A stretch of DNA of 64,000 nucleotides, from assembly GCF_000744095.1 (NCBI RefSeq), contig NZ_JQLI01000001.1, forward strand, positions 1,116,001 through 1,180,000, in the 5' to 3' direction. Position 1 is the stretch's first letter, and each line of letters opens with the position of its first letter. The notes under the pieces are model-generated. The model searched no databases. It was not told the DNA's origin and saw nothing but the letters and a program-made list of their open reading frames with translations. Of the stretch, positions 27,609 to 36,448 are shown piece by piece. Position numbers and translations under genes: made by a program. This stretch comes from Cupriavidus necator A5-1 (GTDB taxonomy: Bacteria > Pseudomonadota > Gammaproteobacteria > Burkholderiales > Burkholderiaceae).

Positions 27609-28563
27609 GATCTTCCTCGCCCTTACCAGATCGTTGGCGATGTTGCGGTCGCGGTGGCCGCACCACTCCCTCAATGGGCAACCTAAGCTCACTTTAGTCC
27701 CTGTGGGAGCACCCCGCCATGACGAGCGCACCCCTCTGCACCGAGCAATGATGAACCGATACCAGGCCTGCTGAGAGGTCGAATTTTGGTGTTGATGCTC
27801 TGTTGCCGCCGGGGCAAATAGGGTGCGCATCATCGAGGGCAAACTGGTCCACCCAAATCGCCGGCGGACTACTCATCCACGTCGCCACCGGGCCTTAAAT
27901 GTCGTCACTGGACAAGTTTTTCATTTCGCTTGACAACTGAAGACCATCGGCGTGCTGAGCGGTAGCGCGTGCTGCTGGAGGACCTTGCTGACGGTGTCCA
28001 GTAAAACTCGGCCGGCAGGATCCATCGTCGGAAGATAATCCGAAAGGCAAATATCGTCGCCGTTTTCGCCGCATCGCTAGGTATGCGCTCCCGGTGGCAG
28101 TGGGGGTCACGCGTTAACGTGACGCACGAAGCTCATGGGCATGAAGCCAACAACTTGCAGGACCCCAGGGGATAGACGCGCCGCATCGTCTCCCCGAGTT
28201 ATCGAACCACGCCAGCAGTGTCCCCACCGCTCATACAAGGAGTCGCAAAAGCCACACTGCCGGCGGCGCAAGCCGCCACCATCACGCCTCGATTCGACAG
28301 AGTATGCACATCGATTTGGTAGCATTGTCTACCTAAACTTTATGCATGTTCCATGCTCGGCCCTCCCTGAGCATTCTTGACAGCCAACATCGGTGGGCAA
28401 CTTCAAAGCCTCAGACGCGTTTCGCGCACGACGTTCGCCTTTGAGGACTTGGGCAGACATTACGAGAGGTATAAGACCAAACATAGGCGCGTCGTCTGCG
28501 CAACAAAGGAAAACGCCTCATTCGGGATTGCCGAGAATTTTCCAAACTGCCAGGAAGAAGAAC
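27609..28563. other. 955-bp region without a recognised gene
   Basis: No confident gene is seen. On the minus strand near 27620-27680 a short CGHRDRN stretch recalls a transposase zinc-ribbon, but too little remains. Other frames are short and low in family-like content. The region probably holds mobile-element debris. Confidence 0.35.
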
Positions 28564-28803
28564 ATGCCATACATTCGTGCCCTCATCGCCGTATTCGTGG
28601 TCCACGGTGGGCTGAACCATTTGCTGGGATACGTCCTTGAGCCTAGCTCGCTCGTCTCCATCGCAACGGGCACGTGGTTCGGTCTTGGATACGCGAGAGT
28701 CTTCCAAGGCTTCCCAAAGGCCGACACCTTCAAAGCTGCGTTCAAGGGAGTAATCATGGCAATGCTCTGGCCGTTCGTGCCGGTCCAGCATCGACCACGA
28801 TGA
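28564..28803 (+). CDS. Small membrane protein, unknown
   Basis: The 79-residue protein begins MPYIRALIAVFVVHGGLNHL and has one or two weak membrane spans and a GTWFGLGYARVFQGFPKAD stretch. The ATG has AGGAAGAAG upstream. A longer frame upstream lacks protein character. No family is recognised. Confidence 0.5.
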   Translation: MPYIRALIAVFVVHGGLNHLLGYVLEPSSLVSIATGTWFGLGYARVFQGFPKADTFKAAFKGVIMAMLWPFVPVQHRPR

Positions 28804-29089
28804 CCACGAACGCCAGAGCGGCCTGCGGGCGGTTATTTTTCAGCCCACCTAACATGCCGAAAATGCGGAGGTTTTTTTGATAGGGATCGCGGGCTCGTCG
28901 GCAGGTTGTGTCGCAATTGGAATGCGAAGCGGCTACGGGCCCCTGGACTCCTGATGACCTTAGCGAAGAAGGCCGCGTGCCATCGGTGTATGGATCGAAC
29001 GTACCCGTCTTGCCACCATCGGTATAGGGATCGCGCGGCCCCTTGATGCTGCTGGCATCCGCGAACACATCCCTTTTTTGCGCCCGCAT
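28754..29089 (-). CDS. Protein with DPYTDG repeats, probably a fragment
   Basis: The frame has the repeat PRDPYTDGGKTGTFDPYTDG near its start, as in small exported proteins seen in Burkholderiales, plus a later RDPYQK. There is no signal peptide in frame, and GGAG lies only 1 nt before the ATG at 29089. The C-terminal ~35 residues overlap the preceding gene antisense and look random. It is likely a truncated gene whose real extent is unclear. Confidence 0.35.
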   Translation of the reverse strand: MRAQKRDVFADASSIKGPRDPYTDGGKTGTFDPYTDGTRPSSLRSSGVQGPVAASHSNCDTTCRRARDPYQKNLRIFGMLGGLKNNRPQAALAFVVIVVDAGPARTARALP

Positions 29090-29194
29090 ACTCCTTGGCG
29101 TGTTCTAGCCAAAGGGGCCAACATCAGAACCATGATGTCGGCCCCGGCTGCTCGCGGAGCGACGGCGCTCGCTTGCTGGCGCCATCCCTGCCGA

Positions 29195-29779
29195 TCACTT
29201 GCCGTACTTGGCCCTCACGTCAGCCGTGCACTTGTCCTTGGCATCACCGGACAAGGCATCGCATTTCTCCTTGTCGGCCTGATACTTGGCGTCCATGGTG
29301 TCCTTCTTGGCGTCGCGGCGAGCCTCGGAGACATCTTTGCTGGTGCCGGTGTCGGCGGCCTTCTCAACCTTGGCGGCCCCAAGCGCCTTCTCGTGGGCGA
29401 CCTTGGCTTCCTTCACGCAAACGTCCTTGTCGTTGCCCTTCCTGTCGTCGCACATTTCCTTAGCCACGTCGTAGTCTCGGTCGGCCTTGACCTTGTGCGC
29501 CTTCGCCTGGGCCTGAGCGGTGCCGTCGCGCATGGCTTCGGCGTTTGCCTTCGCGACATCTCGATCGCGCTTGGCCTCCGCCTTGCAAACGTCCTTGGCG
29601 TTGGCCTTCATGCCGCCACATTTGGCGCTGGCGGCTTTGTAGTCAGCGTCGGCCTGTTTCACTGCGGCATCGTAGTCTGCCTTCGAACCCGCGGCAGATG
29701 CGGTTAGTGCCAATGCGGGCCCTCCCGGCGCGACCACCATCATCCCAAACAAGGCAGCGAATAGCCATTTAGTCATCAT
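29195..29779 (-). CDS. Exported Cys-pair, Ala/Lys/Asp-rich repeat protein
   Basis: The 194-residue protein has a signal peptide (about residues 1-28, MTKWLFAALFGMMVVAPGGP) and a highly helical, charged mature chain. Three units carry a Cys pair about 9-10 residues apart: KCGGMKANAKDVC, MCDDRKGNDKDVC and KCDALSGDAKDKC, each followed by a basic/acidic helix. The pairs could form disulphides in the periplasm. GGGAG lies 6 nt before the ATG. Its function is unknown; relatives are common in Burkholderiales. Confidence 0.75.
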   Translation of the reverse strand: MMTKWLFAALFGMMVVAPGGPALALTASAAGSKADYDAAVKQADADYKAASAKCGGMKANAKDVCKAEAKRDRDVAKANAEAMRDGTAQAQAKAHKVKADRDYDVAKEMCDDRKGNDKDVCVKEAKVAHEKALGAAKVEKAADTGTSKDVSEARRDAKKDTMDAKYQADKEKCDALSGDAKDKCTADVRAKYGK

Positions 29780-30155
29780 GTCGCACTCCCTATAGTAGGA
29801 TATCCGTAGTAGGACTTCTCAGCGTTGCGTACTGGCATTTCCAGCGGCGATTGTGCGAGGGCCCTGCAAAGAGACTACATCACTTGCACTCCTGGCGTCA
29901 GAATCCAAATTCCGAAACGCGCGTCGGACAACTCCCACAGACCGAGCACAGCCTGCACACATGACGACGGGAGAACGGGTGTCACCTCGGTGCCGGCCAG
30001 GGGCTGCCGCCCCTATCTTCCGGGCATACCAGGCACGAAATGGGATCGTCGTCGTGCCGGCTTCCGGGTTCAGTCAAGATGACAGATAGCGGCGATTGAG
30101 TGTGCCGTCCAGATCTGCAATTGCCGCGGACCAGGCCAGCGTTGCATTCAGGAAT
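29780..30155. other. Intergenic region without recognised gene
   Basis: No convincing coding frame, repeat or RNA was seen on either strand. Confidence 0.4.
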
Positions 30156-30890
30156 CTACAACCAGTAAGCCCACACGCGCGCGGTCATTTCCTTTATACG
30201 CATACCGATCGAACGGTCGTTCCATTGTTCAATCGTGATGGGATTGGACGCGGCGAGATCCACCTCGAACATGGCTTGCATTTGCGCGCCGAACTCCTGT
30301 CCCAGGACGACGGCGTTGACCTCGTCGTTATGCAAGAAGCTGCGCCAGTCGAGGTTGGTCGATCCGATGGTGGACCAAACACCGTCGATAACCGCTGTCT
30401 TCGAATGCAGCAGCACGTCACGCCGCTCGTAGAGCTTTACGCCGGAGCGCAACAGCTCGTCGTAAAAGGAGCGTCCGGCGAAGAACACCAGCCACGAATC
30501 GGTCTTGCTCGGGAGGATGAGTTTGACATCAACACCGCGAACTGCGGCATCCTTGAGCGCGGCTAGCAACTGCGGGTCGGGGACGAAATAGGCGTTGGTC
30601 AAATATACGCTGGTTACCGCGCTGCCGATTGCCGAGAGCAGTGTCGCGTAGATGAGGCTGTAGGGCTCATCAGGCGAACTGCCGATGGCGCGCACGACCT
30701 CCGTTCCTGTATTGCCGAGTTGTGGAAAATAATTCTTCGGCGCAAGCGGTTCCCCTTTTTGCTTACCCCACGTTGCCAGAAACAGCTTCTGAAATTCGCG
30801 GACCACCGGGCCCTCCACTTTCACGTGGGTATCGCGCCAGGGTGGGCTTCCATCGGGTCGAGGCCTGGATTTCGGCCTGAATCCCCTCAA
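30156..30890 (-). pseudogene. Phospholipase D/cardiolipin synthase-like protein, N-terminally truncated
   Basis: About 235 residues match the C-terminal half of two-domain PLD-family proteins: WRDTHVKVEGPVVREFQKLF from the first half, then YFVPDPQLLAALKDAA and the second HKD motif HSKTAVIDG with IGSTNLDWRS. The first HKD motif, the N-terminal region and any membrane anchor are missing. Sequence upstream of about 30880 is unrelated. A single HKD half would not be expected to work as a cardiolipin synthase. The 290 bp upstream to the BON gene hold no recognised gene. Confidence 0.8.
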
Positions 30891-31165
30891 GAAACAAGGC
30901 TGCCTCCGTCAATTACAAATATCTCGGAGTCCAACCAGGCGACTGTCATGGTAGGGCCCACTCACCCGCGTCCGACCAAGCGCACTGTGTACCGCGATCT
31001 ACGCGACGACCCCGTTCCGTTGCGACGAACCGGTTCAACCTTGCCTGCGATCAGGCGATTTGTTTGAGGCGCGTCCATCGCGAGATCGCTGACGCGTGGC
31101 AACGGTACCCGCGCTCACCCGTGGACGTGAGGCGCAGGCCGGCAATCGCTCGCGGCCAGCGACTG

Positions 31166-31477
31166 TCATTTGATCCGCATGTCACTCTTGACCGACTTCA
31201 CCCCCTTGACGCCACGTGCAACTTCGACTGCCTTGTTGGCGTCGGCCTGAGATCTGACAAAGCCGCTCAGTTGGACCACACCTTTGAAGGTTTCGACGTT
31301 GATTTCGGCGGACTTCAAGGTCGGCTCATTGAAAACTGCCGCCTTTACTTTCGTGGTAAGGACCGTGTCATCGACGTACTCTCCAGTCCCTTCTTGCTTG
31401 GGCGTCGATGCGCACCCCAGGGAAAAGGCCATCAGGACGGTTAGGAAAAAGGCGGAAAGACGGTTTAGGTATCTCAT
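31166..31477 (-). CDS. BON-domain lipoprotein
   Basis: The 103-residue protein has a lipoprotein signal (FFLTVLMAFSLGC, Cys about residue 22) and one BON domain (residues 38-103) with TTKVKAAVFNEPTLKSAEIN, GVVQLSGFV and the closing GVKGVKSVKSDMRIK. BON proteins such as OsmY act in envelope stress. GGAGGG lies 8 nt before the ATG. Confidence 0.9.
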   Translation of the reverse strand: MRYLNRLSAFFLTVLMAFSLGCASTPKQEGTGEYVDDTVLTTKVKAAVFNEPTLKSAEINVETFKGVVQLSGFVRSQADANKAVEVARGVKGVKSVKSDMRIK

Positions 31478-31636
31478 GGCTAGGCCCTCCAGATGAATGA
31501 CAATGCGAAAATCCCTCTCGAAGTTCGATCCGAGTCGAGAGTCCGCCCGAATGCAAGCTCTATTGCTCGAAAAATCGAAACGTGGATCTCACTGTCTCAT
31601 GAACGAGCGTCAGTAGCGCGACCTCGGCACAGCGCG

Positions 31637-31795
31637 CTATATCTTGCCCATCAGCAACAGTACGAGCAGGATGACCAACACCAGCCCAAGACCACCGCTG
31701 GGACCATAGCCCCACCCCCGGCTGTGCGGCCAGGCTGGAAACACGCCGATCAACAGCAAGATCAGCACGATCAACAGTATCGTTCCCAATGACAT
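31637..31795 (-). CDS. DUF3309 small membrane protein
   Basis: The 52-residue protein MSLGTILLIVLILLLIGVFP has two hydrophobic segments around a GWGYGPSGG turn, the DUF3309 pattern. GGGAGA lies 6 nt upstream of the ATG. A broken relative occurs at 46362. It is probably a small stress-associated membrane protein. Confidence 0.85.
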   Translation of the reverse strand: MSLGTILLIVLILLLIGVFPAWPHSRGWGYGPSGGLGLVLVILLVLLLMGKI

Positions 31796-31812
31796 TTGAT
31801 GTCTCCCAATGG

Positions 31813-32991
31813 TCAGGCGTAGCAGCGGAGCTTCCAGGAAAACTCCTGCAGCGCACTGATGCCGCTTTCGTCGGCGCGCCGGCACCAGTCTTCCAGCTGT
31901 TTGACCAGTTGCTCCTTCGAGGTAGCGGAATTGCTCCACAACGCGGTAAGGTCCTGGCGCATCGCGTAGATCGTGCGCAGCAACTTGCTGGCATGCAGTG
32001 TCTGGTGCAGGACTGCGCGTTCACGCTCGGGTAGCGCTTCCCCTTCCCTTTGCAGCCAGTGCTTGAGCGCTTGCCGGGCCCTGGCCTCATTCAGACCCGG
32101 TAGCGCACGCGCCCGCAGGGTGTGGATTTCCCCCAATACGGTTTGCCGCAGGGCGCTGGCGAACCTGGCCAGTACGTGGTAGCGGTGCGTGGTGATGGCC
32201 TGCAGGGTGCGCGCGTCGCAGCCTGCCCTGGCCGGATTGAAGCGGATCTTTGGTGCCACCCTGCGTACGCTGGCAAGACGGACCATCACCAGCAAACGGA
32301 TGTACACCCAACCAAGGTCAAGTTCCCACCACTTGCTGGAGAGCCTGGCTGAGCTGACGTAGGCATGATGGTTGTTATGCAGTTCCTCGCCGCCGATCAG
32401 TATGCCCCATGGCACGATATTCGTGGATGTGTCATTTGGCGCGTACGTGCGGTAGCCCCAGTAGTGGCCGATGCCGTTGATCACGCCCGCGGCGAAGAAC
32501 GGGACCCACAGCATCTGCACGGCCCAGATGCTCAGTCCGATCGGGCCGAACAGCACCAGGTCGATCACCAGCATGATGCCGATCCCTAACCCGACGTGCT
32601 TCGCATAAAGATTGCGCTCAATCCAGTCGTCCGGGGTGCCGTGTCCATACCTCTCCAGCGTTGCCGCGTTCCTGGCCTCGCTGCGATAGAGTTCGGCACC
32701 TTCCAACAGCACTCGCCTGATGCCATAGAACTGCGGGCTGTGCGGGTCTTCCCGGGTTTCGCACTTGGCGTGGTGCTTGCGATGGATCGCCACCCACTCC
32801 CTGGTCACCATCCCGGTGGTGAGCCACAGCCAAAAGCGCAGGAAATGGCTGGCGATGGGATGCAGATCGAGGGCGCGGCGTGCCTGGTGACGGTGCAGGA
32901 AAATCGTGACCGACGCGATGGTGACGTGGGTCAAGCCCAGCGTCACAAGCGGGTAACCCCACCAGGGGAGACTAAGCAAGCCGAAGTGCAT
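31813..32991 (-). CDS. Fatty acid desaturase (acyl-lipid/acyl-CoA delta-9 type)
   Basis: The 392-residue protein has the three histidine boxes of membrane desaturases: HRHQARR (about residue 33), HRKHH (about 71) and HNNHH (about 205), with four membrane spans between them. It would introduce a double bond into membrane acyl chains using di-iron. The soluble C-terminal ~130 residues are rich in charged helices and are seen in Burkholderia-type desaturases. A 46-bp remnant of a second, similar gene lies at 33318-33363. A 24-residue membrane peptide gene lies just upstream. Confidence 0.85.
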   Translation of the reverse strand: MHFGLLSLPWWGYPLVTLGLTHVTIASVTIFLHRHQARRALDLHPIASHFLRFWLWLTTGMVTREWVAIHRKHHAKCETREDPHSPQFYGIRRVLLEGAELYRSEARNAATLERYGHGTPDDWIERNLYAKHVGLGIGIMLVIDLVLFGPIGLSIWAVQMLWVPFFAAGVINGIGHYWGYRTYAPNDTSTNIVPWGILIGGEELHNNHHAYVSSARLSSKWWELDLGWVYIRLLVMVRLASVRRVAPKIRFNPARAGCDARTLQAITTHRYHVLARFASALRQTVLGEIHTLRARALPGLNEARARQALKHWLQREGEALPERERAVLHQTLHASKLLRTIYAMRQDLTALWSNSATSKEQLVKQLEDWCRRADESGISALQEFSWKLRCYA

Positions 32992-33058
32992 CGCCGGCTC
33001 TTTCGCAACAGTTTCGGCGTCGATAAGCTTCAGAGATCTGTCCGAGCTCCAGAAAGCT

Positions 33059-33133
33059 CTATCTCAATCCGAAGTATCCAAGCACGAACAAAACGATGAC
33101 GACGGCCCCGACAAGCCAGATGATGTTATTCAT
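33059..33133 (-). CDS. 24-residue single-span membrane peptide
   Basis: ATG at 33133 with AAGGAG 7 nt upstream opens a 25-codon frame ending TAG at 33059. The peptide starts MNNIIWLVGAVVIVLF and ends GLR, so it is one membrane helix with a short basic tail. Very similar tiny peptides are, to my knowledge, annotated in other proteobacteria. The strong ribosome site and hydrophobic coding pattern support translation. It lies 67 bp upstream of the desaturase gene on the same strand. Confidence 0.65.
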   Translation of the reverse strand: MNNIIWLVGAVVIVLFVLGYFGLR

Positions 33134-33317
33134 AATGCGCTCCTTGAACTATTCCCTGCAGGCGCGACGTGAATCCGCGCGGACATATGCGAGGTGCCCA
33201 TGGCTTTTCGCAGGGGTAGTACCACTTTGTCACACACGACACGGATACGTCTGTACGGTAGCGGTCAACACCACATTGGATGACTGACGGCGCGGCAAGG
33301 CGGCATGTGGTACGGTC

Positions 33318-33363
33318 TGCAGGGTCCGCGCGTCGCAGCTTGCCCTGGCCGGATGAAGCGGAT
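33318..33363 (-). pseudogene. Remnant of a second desaturase gene
   Basis: The 46 bp are nearly identical to 32201-32247 inside the desaturase gene (a few substitutions and a 1-bp gap). Flanking bases do not match. It sits just beyond the end of the ABC transporter gene and appears to be all that is left of a duplicated desaturase gene, or a local rearrangement scar. Confidence 0.6.
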
Positions 33364-33375
33364 TCGTGGGGGGCA

Positions 33376-35136
33376 CTACCAGTCAAAGCGGTAGTCTCTG
33401 GTCGGATGCAGTTGCCATCTCCCGTCCCCGGGCAGCTCGAGAACCTGGTGGTGATATTTAAGGAGTGTGGGTCGATGGCTAACACTGACAAGCGTCGTCG
33501 GCATGCCGGCCAACTGCGAGTATAGACCTTCCTCGTTGCCAATATCTAAGGCGCTGGTAGCCTCATCGAGCATGGCATAGCGCGGCTTTGCGAGCAGTAC
33601 ACGCCCGATCGTGAGGCGCTGTTGCTCTCCAACGGACAACACTTTGCCCCAATCCAGCTCCGCGTCCAGCCCGCCAAATCTGCCGACGATATCCGGCAGG
33701 TTGACCATCTCCAACAGCAGCAGGAGTTCCTCGTCGGATATCTCCCTATCATGGTTGTTCGGATACAGCAGCTGGTTGCGCAGGCTGCCGACCACCATGT
33801 AAGGGTGTTGCGGCAAAAACAACATTTCGTCCGGCTTGGGCCGCATGATGCATCCCGTGCCGCAGGTCCACAAGCCCGCGATCGCGCGCATCAGAGAACT
33901 CTTCCCACCTCCGCTGGCACCGACAATGAGCAGCCCCTCTCCCGGGTTGATCGACACGGTCAAGTCCCTGACCAGCGTCCTCTTATGATTCGGCGTCCGC
34001 AAGGTGACATGTGCTAGCGCAAGGCGGGAGTCCTGCTTGGCTTTGATCGTGCCCCCTGCATTCCGGGAGGCTGCCGCCTTCCTGGTCAGGGAGATGGAGA
34101 ATGTGTCCAGTCGATCCAGCCCCGCCACAAATCGGCTCAGGTTTTCAAAGTTGTCAACGATCACGGCCAATGCGCTCAGTATGGCCGCAAACGCGCCGGC
34201 AGCCTGGATGGCACGACCGACTTCGAGCTCGCCCGAAAGAACGCGCGAAGCGACAATGGCGCTGGGCAGAATGATGGTCAGGAAGCCATAGCCATACTGA
34301 AACAAATTCAGATTCAGCTGCCAGTTGATGAGTTTGTTGAAGTTGCGGAACGCCTGTTCAAAACGCCCCCGCACATGAAAAGACTCTTGAGCTTCACCCC
34401 GATAGAACGCAATAGACTCAGCGTTCTCACGAATTCGGATCAGGCTGAATCGAAAATCCGCCTCCCGCTTTAACTGATAAAAGTTCAGACCAATCAGGAC
34501 TCGCCCGAAGAAATATATCGATATCGAGGTGCCAGCGACGGCGTAGAGAACAAGAAAGAGAACAAGCGATCTGGAGATCGACCACAGGACGTTGCTAAAC
34601 GCAATGAGTTGCAGCAGCGCACCCATGCTGACCAACAGAAAATATAGAGACTGCTGCGTAAACGTATTGATGTCCTCCGTCATCCGCTGATCCGGATTGT
34701 CTATCGTGGGATCTGAATTGAGTCTGTAGAAAATCCTGTCCTTGAAATATCCGTCCAGATAGTGGTTGGTCAGCCAGCGCCTCCAGCGAATGCCGAGTTT
34801 ATTTCTAATATAATAGTAAAATGCATAGATCGGCACCGCCAGGATCAGAATGTAGATGCACTTTGTGATGGAGATCCAGAAACGATCCGCATCCTTGGCT
34901 GCCAATGCCGATGTAAATTCCCCGGATTGCTCGTTGAACAGTACATTGGTTTCGGTTTGTCCCAACAGCAACAGTATCAACAGAACAAGCAAGCCAACTG
35001 CCGTCCATTTATCCCGGGAGAACCAGTAAGGCTTCGCAATGGCCCAGAATCGAGTCCACAGGTGACGGTTGGAAACGCCAATACCGTTCTCAGACGCCGA
35101 ACTGCCGTGCGGCCTCGGATCGTTATCGACGCTCAT
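33376..35136 (-). CDS. SbmA/YddA-like ABC transporter (permease-ATPase)
   Basis: The 586-residue inner-membrane protein has an ABC_membrane_2/SbmA-type transmembrane part (about residues 25-340, beginning FWAIAKPYWFSRDKW) and a C-terminal ATPase with Walker A GASGGGKSS (about 405), signature LSVGEQQRL, Walker B YAMLDEATSALD and switch His in VSVSHRP. The family includes peptide antibiotic importers and YddA-like proteins; the substrate is not predictable. Transcription runs alone from a 450-bp intergenic region. Confidence 0.85.
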   Translation of the reverse strand: MSVDNDPRPHGSSASENGIGVSNRHLWTRFWAIAKPYWFSRDKWTAVGLLVLLILLLLGQTETNVLFNEQSGEFTSALAAKDADRFWISITKCIYILILAVPIYAFYYYIRNKLGIRWRRWLTNHYLDGYFKDRIFYRLNSDPTIDNPDQRMTEDINTFTQQSLYFLLVSMGALLQLIAFSNVLWSISRSLVLFLVLYAVAGTSISIYFFGRVLIGLNFYQLKREADFRFSLIRIRENAESIAFYRGEAQESFHVRGRFEQAFRNFNKLINWQLNLNLFQYGYGFLTIILPSAIVASRVLSGELEVGRAIQAAGAFAAILSALAVIVDNFENLSRFVAGLDRLDTFSISLTRKAAASRNAGGTIKAKQDSRLALAHVTLRTPNHKRTLVRDLTVSINPGEGLLIVGASGGGKSSLMRAIAGLWTCGTGCIMRPKPDEMLFLPQHPYMVVGSLRNQLLYPNNHDREISDEELLLLLEMVNLPDIVGRFGGLDAELDWGKVLSVGEQQRLTIGRVLLAKPRYAMLDEATSALDIGNEEGLYSQLAGMPTTLVSVSHRPTLLKYHHQVLELPGDGRWQLHPTRDYRFDW

Positions 35137-35587
35137 GTCACAACTCCCAGAACAGAACGGATCACATACTCGTCACATTGATCCCGGCGCGGGCAACACT
35201 GCAGGACGGCAGAAGATCACTATTGAAATATAGGTCAGCAATATGGTGAGACGAAGGGAAGGCGTGCTGCGCAACGAGGAGAGCCGCCTGCACTGAGCTT
35301 CTGACCGGATCTGGGCGTAATTAAATAAATAGCACGGACTGTGCGCTGGCGGACGGCGCCCGGCTCGAGTGTGAGCTATATATAAATCCGATGCAGTGCT
35401 CGCTGCCGATTGAACGCACAGGAAATCCGCGTCCGATTCTCGTCGGCGACACTCCGTTATTTTCCTTCCGGATTAAGAGGACCGGACTAATCGCGTGACT
35501 GGCCAGTCTCTTTGACTGGGCCGATTTGAAGTGATTTCTTCCGAGGTTTCCGGGTATCTTACCGGTTTTCTTGAAAAGGCAAGGAAA
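35137..35587. other. Intergenic region, probably divergent promoters
   Basis: It lies between the ABC transporter gene (minus) and a hypothetical gene (plus). No RNA, repeat or small gene was recognised. An open minus frame across 35321-35941 looks like a shadow of the plus-strand gene. Confidence 0.4.
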
Positions 35588-35956
35588 ATGCCAACAGATT
35601 ATCCCACTACCGTCATCGTCATTTATCACGGCAGCCCCCGCAATTGGTACTTTGCGGAGGTTGACCCGACGGCGTGCATCTGCCGGCTTGGCCCGTTCGA
35701 CAGCGAAAATGCAATTCACGAAATCCTTTCTGTCATCTACCCTGCTGATCTGCCTCGTGAAAGCATCGACGCCCCCGGCGACTACGACGACGTCACAATC
35801 CTGCGCACAGCAAAAGGGGCTGTCGATGCCTCGTTCGTCAGCCCTTGCCCGACTGGAGATGTAGGAGCAGGGACATCCACTTCCTGGTGGAGACTTCTCT
35901 TCGGCCGCCACGCTCCTGTGCATGGCTCTCTTCGTGTACAAGGATTGAATAACTAG
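35588..35956 (+). CDS. Hypothetical protein
   Basis: The ~122-residue frame begins MPTDYPTTVIVIYHGSPRNW and has a plausible alpha/beta start (FAEVDPTACICRLGPFDSEN) but a less ordered C-terminal half. AAGGA lies close to the ATG. A GTG start at 35531 would add 19 residues. No family is recognised. Confidence 0.45.
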   Translation: MPTDYPTTVIVIYHGSPRNWYFAEVDPTACICRLGPFDSENAIHEILSVIYPADLPRESIDAPGDYDDVTILRTAKGAVDASFVSPCPTGDVGAGTSTSWWRLLFGRHAPVHGSLRVQGLNN

Positions 35957-36144
35957 AACCCATCAGAAAGGGGGACGATCGTGCAACGACGTGTCACTGT
36001 TGGTGACCCCCGCTGTCCAGACGCGCAGTGGTCGAAACCCCGCTTCGAATCAGGAAACCGGTGCATACTGGGTTGGCACCGCTGTGCGGATATCTGTAGT
36101 CAAGAAGCGCCCGGCGTGCCATCACTGGATCATAGGAGTCCACC

Positions 36145-36396
36145 ATGGCACTGAATTTCCCCAATCCCAGCCGTAGCTATGATGCGGCGCGGCACTGCGT
36201 ATGCTTCTGGGGCTACGACAACGCCCGCGAGGTCGCATTTCAAGTCTCTGACAATCTCCTTTTGCGCCTGAGTCAGGAGGTGACCTCCGAAGAAGCGGCC
36301 TTTCTGGCCACATTCGACCGGTATCGCGAACGGATATTGGTGCTGGCAAAAAACCTATACGCGCCGGGCGCGCGCAACACATACACCATTTCGTAA
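36145..36396 (+). CDS. DUF1488 family protein
   Basis: The 83-residue protein MALNFPNPSRSYDAARHCVC then FWGYDNAREVAFQVSDNLL follows the DUF1488 pattern (YD...V.FWG.D...EV.F.V). AGGAGT lies 7 nt before the ATG. Small cytosolic protein of unknown role. Confidence 0.8.
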   Translation: MALNFPNPSRSYDAARHCVCFWGYDNAREVAFQVSDNLLLRLSQEVTSEEAAFLATFDRYRERILVLAKNLYAPGARNTYTIS

Positions 36397-36448
36397 TGGC
36401 GGCGGCTTGCAGGCAGAGCAGCAATTCAGGTGCTCCAACCTTTACACC

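Noticed and set aside
27609..27750. Possible TnpB zinc-ribbon remnant
   Set aside because: Only a CGHRDRN-like stretch remains, with no second Cys pair or RuvC motif.
31813..32220. Desaturase C-terminal 130 residues as a possible fused transposase
   Set aside because: The charged helical tail occurs in Burkholderia-type desaturases and is continuous in frame; no transposase motif.
35321..35941. Minus-strand open frame of 206 codons
   Set aside because: Overlaps the plus-strand hypothetical gene and has no ribosome site or family pattern.
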